A stretch of DNA of 64,000 nucleotides from Cytidiella melzeri (taxonomy: Eukaryota > Basidiomycota > Agaricomycetes > Polyporales > Irpicaceae), in assembly GCA_022592445.1 (NCBI GenBank), contig JABYQR010000157.1, positions 36,640 through 100,639 of the forward strand, read 5' to 3'. The notes beneath the pieces were generated by a model. It was not told the DNA's origin, did not search any database, and was given only the letters and a program-made list of their open reading frames with translations. Position 1 is the first letter of the stretch, and every line of letters begins with the position of its first letter. A program made the translations under genes and the position numbers. Below, piece after piece: positions 1-10,299 of this stretch.

Positions 1-177
1 GATTCATGAAAGATTGCTGACGTGATAAAACAGGACTTGATGAATCAAGAACTGGAACCATCATGCTTGACTGGAGGATTTCGCCAGTATGAGTAGGACT
101 CTCGATGTTGCGTGGCCCATCGAAGGTATGTAAACAACCAGCGCCTGGCACAGTACATTTGAAACTGAACGCCGCAT

Positions 178-1512
178 TCATAGAGAGGCTAGCAAAACTT
201 CGAACGGGTAGATCGGCATCAGAGTCAGAGAGCTATCAGAGGAATAAACGTGAGCCTTCCTGTAAGATAAATCTGCAATAACTCTGCTTACCGCATCGAA
301 ATGTATTTGGCAGATATTGTTGAATGCTAAAATGCGCTCAACTGCAAGCGATGTTCGGGTTGGTTCAACCAGACTAATCTCCGGAGCGTAGTGATGGGTA
401 AGTGTGTTCACTGCTAGCATTCCGCAAGAGTGTCCGTCGTAAGTTGGCTGCGATGTTATTGGCAAGTGTTGAATCCACTGATCGATAGGAACATCCCCGC
501 CGCCATCGAGCCCTTTGTCCATCAACCTAGCGATCCACCATAGCATAGCACATCGAAGGTCCTTCGGCATCCGTCCATTCATAGAGTCGCCGTACCCAAG
601 ATACCTGTCCCTTACACGGAGCACAACAGCAGTGTAGTGATTGTCGTTTATGTACGCAACTCCTCCTACGCTTGCAGTATGTCCGCCCACAAGGTCAAAC
701 TCTAGCAGACGTATTGTGTCGTACTTTCGGAGATGCTCGACGTTCTCCGGTGTGTCCTTCGATGCCGCAACAATGCTTGAAATCATATCCGGTCCAACCA
801 GTGAATGAGATGCTGTCCATCCAATCTCAGGTAAGGTTTCAAGTCTTCGTCTTAGTCGAGCAAGCAGTTGATCGATATGTGAACCAGTCAGAAGCGCATT
901 GGATAGATAGGCAGGGATACATTCTGAAATGCTCGATAAAGAAGTTGAGCTCCGTACATCTCCTTTCAAGGAGTCGTCCCAGGCCAGGTGAGTTAGGTTT
1001 TTGTTTAGACGTTCCAACGCCTGACGGCCGTAACTAGAACCTACAGTTCCTTTCTGCGCCCACTCCAAACTTGTCCTCCACATTTGCCGAACGTTCCGCA
1101 CCCTATGCGCAGCTTTCCAGTACGTGACCACCCAGAGCGGAAGATGTTTCGGAACGCCAGGTTGGTCGGATAGGTGAGCTGCAATAATCGACTGAGGAGC
1201 TGCTGACAACAGAGTCAACAGTACTTTCTCTACAGCCTCGACGACGCGTATAGGAGGCAATGCCATCTGCAGAAGGTCCTCGGGCTTGAAGATTGCGCTG
1301 GGTATTATAGATGAAATCCAAGGAGCTGTGTGGGACAGCTCTGGATTGAGCATCGCGCATGGACCAGGGATTATTGACGACCGTAAAAGGGACACGATCG
1401 AGAGTGACTTCGCAGGTAGGACGATGTGCTGGACGGGTGCAGGGATTTGAAGTGCAATTTCCATTGCAGTAGGTGGCCGTGTGAGGTCAGTGACATGGGC
1501 CTCAGTAGACAT
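178..1512 (-). CDS. Ulp1-like (C48) cysteine protease domain protein
   Basis: A 444-residue uninterrupted ORF. The C-terminal half carries the Ulp1/SENP papain-fold signature in the right order: His292 (NDNHYTAVVL), Asp309 (GYGDSM), Gln355 (ITSQP) and Cys363 in GHSCG. The family cleaves SUMO or related ubiquitin-like tags. In basidiomycetes many such genes are multicopy, and some travel with large DNA transposons, so this one may be a transposon passenger and not a true SUMO protease. The N-terminal ~250 residues have no domain I recognise. The start is the first ATG of the ORF; further 5' exons are possible. No transposase is visible beside it. Domain call is firm; biological role is unknown. 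Confidence 0.75.
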   Translation of the reverse strand: MSTEAHVTDLTRPPTAMEIALQIPAPVQHIVLPAKSLSIVSLLRSSIIPGPCAMLNPELSHTAPWISSIIPSAIFKPEDLLQMALPPIRVVEAVEKVLLTLLSAAPQSIIAAHLSDQPGVPKHLPLWVVTYWKAAHRVRNVRQMWRTSLEWAQKGTVGSSYGRQALERLNKNLTHLAWDDSLKGDVRSSTSLSSISECIPAYLSNALLTGSHIDQLLARLRRRLETLPEIGWTASHSLVGPDMISSIVAASKDTPENVEHLRKYDTIRLLEFDLVGGHTASVGGVAYINDNHYTAVVLRVRDRYLGYGDSMNGRMPKDLRCAMLWWIARLMDKGLDGGGDVPIDQWIQHLPITSQPTYDGHSCGMLAVNTLTHHYAPEISLVEPTRTSLAVERILAFNNICQIHFDAVSRVIADLSYRKAHVYSSDSSLTLMPIYPFEVLLASL

Positions 1513-2139
1513 TGGTGAAGGACAGGTAGGGGAAGCAATTGACCGTGAGCAACAGCTCCCTCATGTATTTTCATTCCTCTCAGCCCAATTGTGTCGGGAT
1601 TCAAGCCCCGCCGTAACAGAAAGTTCACCACAGCTGTTCATTCTCGCGGCGAGTTTTGCTTTGTCAAATAAAATAGCTATGCTTCTATCATGTACTTATG
1701 TAGAAGACTTCAATGTATGTTCACTGAACATGCATACCATGGAGGAAGGAGAATCGAAAGCATGGCCATGGCCACACTCAGGGCGGCGCTACAAAGTTCC
1801 ATATCGGGTTCTTCGTGCTCTCTCATTGGTTGCTGATTACACTTTGATCGTTTCAACCTTAACCTTGAATTGAAAGGTTTTCTGAGGTGCGGTTGATGAA
1901 TACAAAGTGATATAAGCATGTTTGTTATGTGGTAACAACCGCGGATTCATGTTTTGAAACTCTGTCTTTACTTCAGCGCTTCGATGGGTCACGAGGCGCC
2001 CGACATGTTGTTATCATACATGTTGTTATTTCGGCCCATGTCACAGGTCCCACCGGCAATTTGTTGCTAAATTTTAACAACATGGGGTGTCACGGTCACA
2101 ACCCATGCCCGCTACGGTTGTAAAGGTACAGTATACCAC
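1513..2139. other. intergenic stretch with a small inverted repeat
   Basis: No convincing gene. CATGTTGTTA occurs at 2004-2013 and 2019-2028, and its reverse complement TAACAACATG at 2075-2084, so a short hairpin is possible between the two convergently decaying flanks. Nothing else recognised. Confidence 0.4.
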
Positions 2140-2670
2140 CTACTTGAATGTTCCCTCGGGAAAATATCTAGACATGATGGCTGGGTAGGTGATTGGAGAT
2201 GGAATTTGTTTCAATCTGAAGTTCCACCATCTGAACACATGTCCTTCTTTGAAACTCTTCAAATGCTTCTCCTCCCCAGGTTTTTGAAAGTGATTCTCGA
2301 TGGATTTGATCACGTCCCACATGGGCCCTGCAAGCTTTTTATAATTCTTTGATGTTATTTCGTCACGTGTTTTCCCATCATCAATTTGCAATTTAACCTC
2401 GCCCCACAATTCATTATAGCCTGGACCACGTTCTCCAAATTCCTTTCTCAAGGCATCAGTCGACTCAATGATTTGCTTCAAGGGCAGACTGGAAACATGA
2501 TTTGTGCCTGTGCTCCTTTTTTTCAATGTGTTGTTGCTAGAGGAGGTTGTAGGGTGGGATGGAATGCTGTATGGGGTGGCAGACACAGTTGCTGCATGTA
2601 ATGTGCCCGTAACAATGGCAGAAAACAGAACAAGTAAGGTTAAGAACCGCATGACAATATAGGATGTCAA
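2140..2670 (-). CDS. small secreted protein, RWWNF family, copy 1
   Basis: A 176-residue protein with an N-terminal hydrophobic signal segment (about residues 7-28) and a Ser/Thr-rich linker ending in a dibasic KKR at 50-52, a possible Kex2 site. The conserved body contains GERGPGY-LW (79-89), MWDV (117-120) and GHVFRWWNF (143-151). I do not recognise the family. It is a clear paralogue of the protein at 32352-32936: the same blocks occur in the same order and the upstream 250 bp are similar too. There are no cysteines in the mature part, unlike many fungal effectors. Two in-frame Met codons (residues 1 and 7) could start it; both copies share the MTS-I-MR beginning. Secretion is inferred from the signal segment; function is unknown. 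Confidence 0.7.
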   Translation of the reverse strand: MTSYIVMRFLTLLVLFSAIVTGTLHAATVSATPYSIPSHPTTSSSNNTLKKRSTGTNHVSSLPLKQIIESTDALRKEFGERGPGYNELWGEVKLQIDDGKTRDEITSKNYKKLAGPMWDVIKSIENHFQKPGEEKHLKSFKEGHVFRWWNFRLKQIPSPITYPAIMSRYFPEGTFK

Positions 2671-2855
2671 AGGGTAATAAAAGGGGTTGAAAAAACAACA
2701 GTTAAGCAGCTAAGTGTTGTAACAATTTCAGTACTGTGACCCAAGACAAGTGCAGCACAGACAGCAATGTAATTACTGACCAGCACTGAAGCAATGAGAA
2801 GACCTGGAGCAATGTCAAATGGGGATGTACTGAATATATAGATGGTAGCAAGGGG

Positions 2856-2862
2856 CTTTATA
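2856..2862 (-). promoter_or_regulatory. TATA box of secreted-protein gene 1
   Basis: TATAAAG on the minus strand, about 185 bp upstream of the ATG at 2670. The paralogue has CATAAAG at the matching place (33108-33114), inside a wider block conserved between the two genes. LTR element A inserted about 55 bp further upstream. Confidence 0.55.
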
Positions 2863-3430
2863 TCCTTGGAATATAGGGGTCAAAAATGTCTTGTGTGCTC
2901 TTGTAATCCTTTGAATCTTTGTAAAGGGTATTTCAATACCTCACGCGCACACACACACAGAGTTGACACGGAGACAGGGCTCGACGTGACAAACAGGGAC
3001 ATGATGTGGATGACGACGAGGAGGTGGTGGCAGGCGTGAAGCACAGTGCGTTCACCAGCTATCAAACTTTTTCAGAAAGCTAGCCCAGTAAAGACCAAGT
3101 TAGTATTGATACTACTTGCTATGTAGTACAAGAGGGGTGTTGCTTACCTAGCCCAGTAAAGACCAAGAGGTTGAGATGGGGGCTAGGAGCGTACATGTAG
3201 CTGCTTATATAGACTTCAGGGACCTGCGCACAGACCATGTTAAGGGCAGGCTTTGCAAGAAGCCGTGTGAACAAAGAACAAAAGAACTACCTAAAGGAGA
3301 ACAATAGCTATTGTCTAGACCTTGCCAAGAACTCTACTTGTGAGAGAATCTATCTAAAAGGAGACCAACTATTGTATTCCATTCCCACACCTGTGAGAAC
3401 ATCCTTCCATGAAGAGAACATTAGGGAAAG

Positions 3431-4011
3431 TAACAAAGTGGAATATGTGTGCGAGGGGTAGAGGCTGTTAAGCTTTGAAGATGAGTCTTATTATTCTTGC
3501 TGCTTCAGCAGCTCTGCTTATATACATGTCTGTATCTACTTATGTAAGCGACTACTATACATGTCTACTTCAGCTATTCTACTGTATTACTAAGTGCATG
3601 ACTCATGCATGACTCATGCTATGCATGCATGACTCATGCATGACTCATGCTATGCATGCATGACTCATTGTATGACTAGACTCAGCACTTGTACCAGAGG
3701 CGTACATAATGAGTAAATGACTCATGCTAGTACTTGTCCTCAGATGTATGCTTTAGGCATCCTCTGGAGTCATACGTGCTTTCCATGTCATTTCCTATGC
3801 TACTAGAACACAGGCGTACATATATGTATAGTATTACTACAACCCATATCTGTACGTCTCAGCTAATGTGATGGTTACTACTAGAGTTTCCATATACAGC
3901 TGCATAATTCCCATACTAAGACTGTGGGAACTCTGCTACCTAAAGTGTCCTTGTAATAAGGCGTGGGAAACTACATATCATATCATATTATTATATTATA
4001 TAGTTTTAACA
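3431..4011. mobile_element. 581-bp insertion in LTR-B (solo LTR or MITE)
   Basis: It interrupts LTR-B sequence and is flanked by GAAAG at 3426-3430 and 4012-4016. On the minus strand it begins TGTTAAAACTATATAAT, like a Copia LTR, but the other end (TTTGTTA) does not finish with the expected inverted CA. It contains short direct repeats of GCATGACTCAT (about 3596-3667) and no coding sequence. Family unresolved. Confidence 0.55.
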
Positions 4012-4319
4012 GAAAGAACAAAAGGAGTCCATGTGAATGGTATCTATGACGTCAAACCCTAGCTATGGGCTGAGCCATGTGGTTGTAGCCATGTGGTTTA
4101 CTTAAGCTAAGTCACATGTAGTGCTCTGCAAAAATACCATTATAATGCAATATAATCTCAGAATATCATTAAATACCCATTAAATACTTGCTTGTGGAAA
4201 TGTTTTTAAAATACAATTACCATTAAATACAATACAATACATTACATTACAATACAATACTATTCCTGTATTTAATGGTATTCTAATATTATGCATGTGA
4301 CAAGTTTGAGCACATGCAT

Positions 4320-4785
4320 GTATGTACAGCCTCTTTCCTACAATTTGCACTGTTCATACACCCATACACAGTTTTTCAATGCTGCATAGCTACCTTAATC
4401 ATTTGCACTGCCTTTGTTTTGCACTGCTCATGTACTCATACACATTTGTTGATGTTCCAGCTATGTTTGTGTGATCTTTGTCTCTCCACTTATACAGACT
4501 GTTCCCTATGTTTTGCACTGCTCATGCATCTATGTACAAGTTTTCATGTTGCGTAGCTACCTTGATCATTTGTACTGCCCCTGTTTTCCACTCCTCATGG
4601 ATTCATACTTGTTTCATAGTGTTGCAACTATGTGTTCCAGCTATGTTTGTGCAATCTTTGTCTCTCCACTAATACAGACTGTTCCCTATGTTTTGCACTG
4701 CTCATGCATCTATGTACAAGTTTTCATGTTGCATAGCTACCTTGATCATTTGTACTGCCCCTGTTTTGCACTGCTCATAATATTA
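4320..4785. repeat. ~180-bp tandem repeat inside the hAT element
   Basis: About 2.5 copies. The block at 4501-4560 recurs almost unchanged at 4681-4740, an exact 180-bp spacing; an older, diverged partial unit precedes it. The short reading frames that run across it are by-products of the repeat. Confidence 0.75.
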
Positions 4786-5756
4786 CCCTGATTGAAGGAC
4801 TTTGTCATTGCATTGTAAAGTGTAACAAGGATGTCCAGCTTAATGCCAATGATTGTCAAGTAGGCTGTGGTCTTCACGTAGGACATCTTGTTGTGCAGTA
4901 AGTGCCTTATTTTCTCACAGCTTGACAGCACATTGACTATCAGAAGAGAGCTACTATTTGGCCTTGGACTAGAAGTTATCCCAGAAGAGGAAGATCTGTA
5001 CCTTTGTGCTCGTGAGGTACTTGTCAATGAAGCAGAAGTTGAGGCTGGAGAAGCTGTGTTAGCCAGAGAGGCCTCTGAACAGGAGAAGCTACCAGATAAC
5101 AATGAGAGTGATACCACTAGGGGCAAACACCGATTTCACACACCTTGAAATTTGCATGATTACCCACTTAAATGTTAACTATCAGCAGATAATCCATAAG
5201 CAATTTTGGGCTCGGAATTGTTTCTTAATGTTTGAGAATACAAAATAATGCTATACAAATTCTGTGCCTTTTCAGGGGCAGGAATTTATGTTTTTTAAGT
5301 GGTAGTTAAATCAGAAAGAAAAATGAAAGGAAGTTTACCTTTCAAGGCTTGGAAAATCAAGTGGAAAAGATGCCTTCCACGGATTTGGAAAAGGGCATGA
5401 AAAAATCCAGAAAAGGAAAGGGCAGGTAGAATTTCCGGCGACGTGCTACTGAAAAGTTCTGGAAAGTTGTTTGCCACGTTATGTTTGCCATCACCCGACA
5501 CACGTGGGAAATCTATTTGTCTTTACAATTTTAGGTTGGTCGGAAATCTGCCCAAAAAATCAATATTGACACGGATTTTCGGAGCGCGGAAAGGCTGCCA
5601 GTAGATAGGCTTAAAAATTTGTAGAAAATTCACAAAGATGTCTTTGATTGTATATCAATGTAACCTACCAAACATAACCAGATATTCACGGGATTTTTAA
5701 CATCTCAAATAACTCTCACAATAATTTCACGCCATGTGAAATCAGCCTTTGCCCAC

Positions 5757-7220
5757 AGTGATACTGACTCAGAGTTGTCTGAGGCTGAAATTGTCAGCAG
5801 TGATGAGGACATGGGAGAGGCAGTCACTAGTACTAAGAGGATGTCAATAAAAGCAAAACAGCAACCAACTGTTGCTGATAAGGTAAGACACTGTTCCTTA
5901 AATCACTTGAGCTAATAAAGTGGTCAGCTCCATGCTATTGTGGTAGATGTTCTGCGAAGTGAGCCATGGCGCAAGAAAATGTGTCAGATCATCCAGAAAA
6001 TGTGCAGCACAGAGCATCATCATCTTTATCTTAAACGTGGTATGCCCATCCGGTGAAACACAACTCTGGCAGAGATTGAGCGGGGCATTCTTCTTCGAAA
6101 TGTATGTGCATTCTTGGCATTCTCCAGAGAACTTTGACTCTGTACTAATTTTATCCTAGGCTATCACATTCTGGGTTAACACACTGCCTGACAGGCTACG
6201 AGGCAAGAAAAGAGCAGCAGCTGTTTGGAAGCAAGCCAAGTTATACATTGATCCCAAAGGGTGGCAATTTTTAGAGAATCTTGTGGAAATACTAGCAGTC
6301 AGTTTAGCTATCATCACTTGTTGTTTGATTGTCTCCCACTTCACCTCAACAGCCATTCAAAGAATTCACAAGCAGTCTATCACAGAAGAAAGTTCCAACA
6401 CTTCCACAACTTCTTCCACTCTATAAGCATCTTGAAAACCATCTCAGTAGTTGTTATCTTGATGCACACTTTTCAGCTCCAAATCTGCAAAAGGCATTGT
6501 CCATGGCACTTGCAAAGCTTGATAAGCATATGCAGATTGCGTTTAAGAAAAAGTTCCCCTTTCTAGCTGCTGGTAAGTACATATACACTAGGCTATTCAG
6601 GCTGAATTGACATGACTCTGCAACCACAGTCCTTCATCCGTCTATCTGGCTGAAGTATTTTAAGACAGCAGATTGGGATCAGGCAGTAGCAGCTCAAGCA
6701 GAGCGTTCTCAGAGAGGTTTATACCCAGTATTCTTCTGCTCTTGCCACAACCTTGCAGTCTGCCAACACACCCACATCTGCACAGCCAGCCAACAAGTCA
6801 AATTTTGCATCTGCAATAGCCTTTGCATCAGTCACATCAGCTGCTCATTGGGAGACTGAGATAGAGCTTTACCTCAGTGGGGCACATTCTCCTCAGGATG
6901 ATGAGGATGTACTCACTTGGTGGAAGGTATGTACCACATTTAACACAAAATTGTGGTCCTTGCTAACCAACTTGCCTATGGAGAGTCATGCAAAGGTCTT
7001 TCCCACCCTCTCTCACATTGCACGAGACATTCTTGCAATTCCTGGTGTCAGTGTCTCAGTTGAGAGGATATTCTCATCATGCAAGTACACTATGAGAGAC
7101 TCTCGCTCATCTCTTGGGGCCAGGAAGGCATCAAAGACTGTTATCTCAAAGGAGTGGTTACAGATTGGGCTTGGTGAGGGTATTGAGTATCTCAATGGTG
7201 TGTCTATCTGGAGCAAGTAA
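5757..7220 (+). pseudogene. hAT transposase, multi-exon, decayed
   Basis: Pieces of a hAT transposase occur in order on the plus strand. They are an acidic exon to 5882, 6160-6297 (ends ...WQFLENLVEILA), 6353-6572 (PFKEFTSSLSQ, PTLPQLLPLY), an exon from 6630 (VLHPSIWLKYF), and 6759-7220 with the C-terminal dimerisation domain (WWK...FPTLSHIARDILAIPG, ERIFSS). GT-AG introns that restore the hAT consensus are visible at 5883-5946, 6102-6159, 6298-6352, 6573-6629 and 6927-6995; the last has a CTAAC branch site. The frame between 6710 and 6759 is not restored by any good intron, so I call it a pseudogene. The N-terminal zinc finger was not found. Confidence 0.75.
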
Positions 7221-8113
7221 ATGTCATTGACTGCAGCTGTGGCCACCTGTGTGTATTAGCATACATGTACCAATTTTTTCAAAGTCTATGTAGTAGCACT
7301 GTCCAGTTGCAAGACAACAGAACATACCAAACTCCAATGAAGTAGTGGTTACATATAGAGTGATGCTACTTATAGTGCATACTAATAGTCATGCATACCA
7401 TCTTACTGTCTTCATGAGTTTATTGTACAATGTGTTAGCTATAAATGCAAGACAATCAGAGACTCAGTTGAGCAAGGACTTGAACTTGAATCACCCAAAC
7501 ACTTACTATATCATTAAATACCATTACATACCAATAAATACCAATACTAACCAATACCAATACTATTAAATACGTTATTATTCAATACACATCACGTGAT
7601 ATTGGTATTCAATGGTAATCATTAAATACAGGCCAGTTGGAATATTTAATGGTATTTGCTAAGCACTAGTCACATGCCAGTGTGATGTAGTAGCAAGTAA
7701 TGTGACCGTGTGGAGCGTCTAAGCCACGTGATAAGGGCGCTTAATAGACGTGTGCAGAGAGGGTTGCAAGCTAGGTTTCAACTGGGTTTCAAGCTAGGTT
7801 TCAAGCTATAAACTAGAGGTAAAATGCGAAAAATAAGGGCTAGTCGGGCCATCCACGACCAGAGTTTGACCGAATGTATTCGGAACTCGACGTATGTACA
7901 ATGTGTAAGATAAAGATGATCTAATCTAGTAAAGTGAAATGGCTTATATACCATCCACCCAAGTCCAACTGTATAGTACCTATATAAGGCAGTCCCGACT
8001 GCCTGCGTGTAACGAGCGCCTGCCATAGTAGGAAGGACCACCGTCGCACCCTTACACACGCCCCCTAGACAAAGTCCATGGGACGTAGTCGACAACAGGT
8101 GCGACTACTGTCC

Positions 8114-8575
8114 TTAGAATTGCGCCGGGCTGTGGTTGGCCGCGCCCCCTCTTCCCACCTCATCGCCCCATTCTCCTTCTTCCATTGCAATGTCCTCCGG
8201 TGCCTCCTGAGGTGCTTCTTGAGGTATGGCGACTCCTGACTGGCGGTCCAACTCCATCGACGTTGCGGGTGGGGATCCTGGCGACGGGGGAGGGTTCCAC
8301 CGGTGAATGGCATGACGCTCCCGATGTAGCCTTCCTTTGGGTACTCGGAAGGGGGCCCACAAGGGTCGGTTTGTAGGAACAACCAGTTCCTTCTCCACCA
8401 GCGTCCTTGTGCCCTTCTTTTTATTGACCTCGGCTACCAGCTCACCCCAGTACTGAAGGGCCCGCGAGTTACATGGGCGACACGATATCTCCCGTGTCCT
8501 TTTTACCTCGTCAACTGAGGTGGGCTTTTGCCACGGGAATCGCACTGTGGACCCCACAATCGCAAACTCGTTCAT
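8114..8575 (-). CDS. tail ORF of element A, unrecognised
   Basis: A 153-residue ORF between element C and the 3' LTR of A, on the element's coding strand. It is basic in the first 100 residues, with two prolines-rich runs, and ends with an acidic Glu/Gly stretch. No protease, RT, integrase or chromodomain motif is seen. It could be the remnant of a downstream ORF or the end of a lost pol. Function unknown. Confidence 0.4.
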   Translation of the reverse strand: MNEFAIVGSTVRFPWQKPTSVDEVKRTREISCRPCNSRALQYWGELVAEVNKKKGTRTLVEKELVVPTNRPLWAPFRVPKGRLHRERHAIHRWNPPPSPGSPPATSMELDRQSGVAIPQEAPQEAPEDIAMEEGEWGDEVGRGGAANHSPAQF

Positions 8576-8593
8576 GTTGGGCCAGGACCTGTC

Positions 8594-9295
8594 TGTAACA
8601 GTAATGCTACACTCACCAGATAAGTTGGTTAACTTGAGGGGGATGTGGTCAGATAGAGAGTAAGAGTGGTGGTGAGCGAAGTACTGGTGGGTACTGAGTA
8701 GTCCTGGTTCAACAGAGTGGATAAGACTGAGGGGATATGCCCTCAGGAGTGCCTCTATATATACATGAAGGGGAGGACCCCAGGTACTACCCTAAGACCC
8801 CTAATACCTACATGAGTAAGCAAAGTAATCTACCTTACTAAGCATGCCCTATGCCCTAGTGGTGCCACTTCAATAATCAACCAATAGCAATTGTCCCCAT
8901 GACCTGTCCCCATGACCCAGCTCCAAGGCTAGACTTGTTCTAGCTTGTTCTAAGACAAGGCTAGACTTTTCCAGAAGGTTCTATGGACTATGACATCATC
9001 TAATGGAATGTTCTATACTATGACATCATAGTTCCAGCAAGTTCCACAATGTTCCAGAGAGTTCTATCATGTGATACACAGATAAGGAAAGGAGCGCATC
9101 AGCGCATCAGAGACAGAAGGCGCATCAGCGCATCAATTGATAGGCACTGAGAATAAGCGCCAGATAAGCGCTGGATAAGCGCCTGAATAAACACCGGATA
9201 AGCGCTGGATAAGCGCTTGACAAGCACTTAAATATTCCCAATAATACCGTTGCCTGGTAAGGCAAGTCTTGTAGAAACATTGAAAATCTGTGACA
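8594..9295 (-). repeat. 3' LTR of element C
   Basis: 702 bp, TGTAACAG...CTGTGACA. It carries a minisatellite of AGCGCTGGATAAGCGCC-type units at about 9148-9232, shorter than in the two other LTR copies. Confidence 0.88.
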
Positions 9296-9310
9296 TTACC
9301 CCCCTTCTTG
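9296..9310 (-). other. polypurine tract of element C
   Basis: Read on the minus strand as CAAGAAGGGGGGTAA directly before the 3' LTR, the expected plus-strand primer position. The same tract is beside the LTR at 63334. Confidence 0.75.
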
Positions 9311-9465
9311 CTTTGAACTCCATGCAAAGAGTTTTGAACGAACACCTTGGTCATTGAGTCCACTTTTTCACCATTGTCAAGAGGGTGCCTAAGCAATTCC
9401 GAGTGACTCTAGCGGCTTCTACCGACGCCCCTGACGGGGTTCACACCTCATTGGCTGATGGTAGT

Positions 9466-10296
9466 CTAGTCCGTACCCTCCTCGGTTGCGTCATTGGATC
9501 GTGGATGATCCTTGGTGTGTTGTTTGTAACTTGATACACAGTAAATCGTAGCTGAGCGAATAGCTCGGGGATGATCGTCGTAGCCTTTCCAGCGTATGTA
9601 ATACTGAAGCTTTTTGGCACGACCTGTACATCTTGACTTGAGAATTTTCTCAACTTCGTATTCTTCTTCTCCGTCGATGATATCTGGCGGAGGCATCTCC
9701 AGCTTTTGGCCTTCGAATTCAGGTTCATTGTACGGTACCAACTTGCTTGCATGGAATACAGGGTGTATCCTTGGTGAACGTTCGGGCCATTCCAGTCTGA
9801 ATGTGACCGGCGAGAGCTTTTCAGCAATCTTGAATGGGCCATAGTACTTGGCTGACAGCTTATGTCCAGATTTTTGGTAGTCTCTCAGATCTAGCATGAC
9901 CTGATCGCCTTCGTTGAAGGGGACCTTCTGGACGTGCTTGTCATAGTACCACTTCATGCGTTCAGCCGCAAGTTGTAACGCCACTTTAGCATGCTCTTGA
10001 GCTTGCAAGCCGTTCCACATGATGTCATTCATGTCAGACCTTTTCAGGTCCTTAGTGAGCGTTGGACCAGCTCTAGGGTGTCTGCCGTACTCGAGGTAGA
10101 AAGGCGAGTGCTTAGTTCCCTCGTGCACTGCATTGTTGTATGCAAACTCAGCCGAGCTGAGCAGTCTAGCCCAGTCGTCGTGTAGTTGATCAACGTAACA
10201 ACGCAGGTACTGTTTGAGCGTTTGATTCACTCGTTCAGTTTGACCATCAGTTTGCGGATGATATGCAGTAGTCATCGTAGATTCTATCCCTAGCAT
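9466..10296 (-). pseudogene. element C pol, integrase C-terminus and damaged chromodomain
   Basis: This continues the main pol frame after an in-frame TGA at 10300-10302. It holds the last integrase acidic residue (Glu21 in DGQTERVN), the GPY/F-type region (YYGPFKIAEKL) and the start of a chromodomain (YEVEKILKSR, YYIRWKGY). Compared with the copy at 63570, 24 residues are missing right after RWKGY, an exact 72-bp in-frame deletion between two CGTAG repeats. The chromodomain therefore lacks its TWEP and C-terminal helix part. The following tail also reads differently from the 63570 copy. Confidence 0.8.
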
Positions 10297-10299
10297 TTT

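Larger units (their letters stand above)
4119..7668 (+). mobile_element. complete hAT DNA transposon
   Basis: A 3,550-bp element with terminal inverted repeats: TAGTGCTCTGCAAAAATACC at the left, and TAGTGCTTAGCAAATACC read from the right end. The perfect 8-bp target duplication GTCACATG lies at 4111-4118 and 7669-7676. An 8-bp duplication and a TAGNG-type terminus are hallmarks of hAT. Subterminal zones at both ends are rich in ATTAAATACC-like motifs (4170-4285 and 7505-7655), typical of hAT transposase-binding regions. It inserted into solo LTR-B. Confidence 0.9.
2964..7860 (-). repeat. solo LTR of family B, interrupted twice
   Basis: Matches the ~756-bp LTRs of element B (49306-50062 and 56219-56973). 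It is flanked by the 5-bp duplication AGAGT. Removing the 581-bp insertion (plus 5 bp) and the hAT element (plus 8 bp) leaves 753 bp, which matches a full-length LTR. This shows that the boundaries of both inner insertions are right. The last base pair of the LTR is mutated (CA to CC). Confidence 0.85.
2920..8056 (-). repeat. 3' LTR of element A, split by a solo LTR-B
   Basis: Positions 2920-2963 and 7861-8056 together match the uninterrupted 236-bp LTR at 19557-19792. The break contains solo LTR-B with target duplication AGAGT (2959-2963 and 7861-7865). The polypurine tract of A, read on the minus strand as CTAGGGGGCGTG, lies directly beside the LTR at 8057-8068. Confidence 0.85.

Noticed and set aside
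2004..2084. MITE formed by the TAACAACATG inverted repeat
   Set aside because: Arms are only 10 bp and no target duplication was found.
4314..4791. Cysteine-rich small proteins on the plus strand
   Set aside because: Overlapping frames across the 180-bp tandem repeat in the hAT element; no signal peptide logic and no conserved start.
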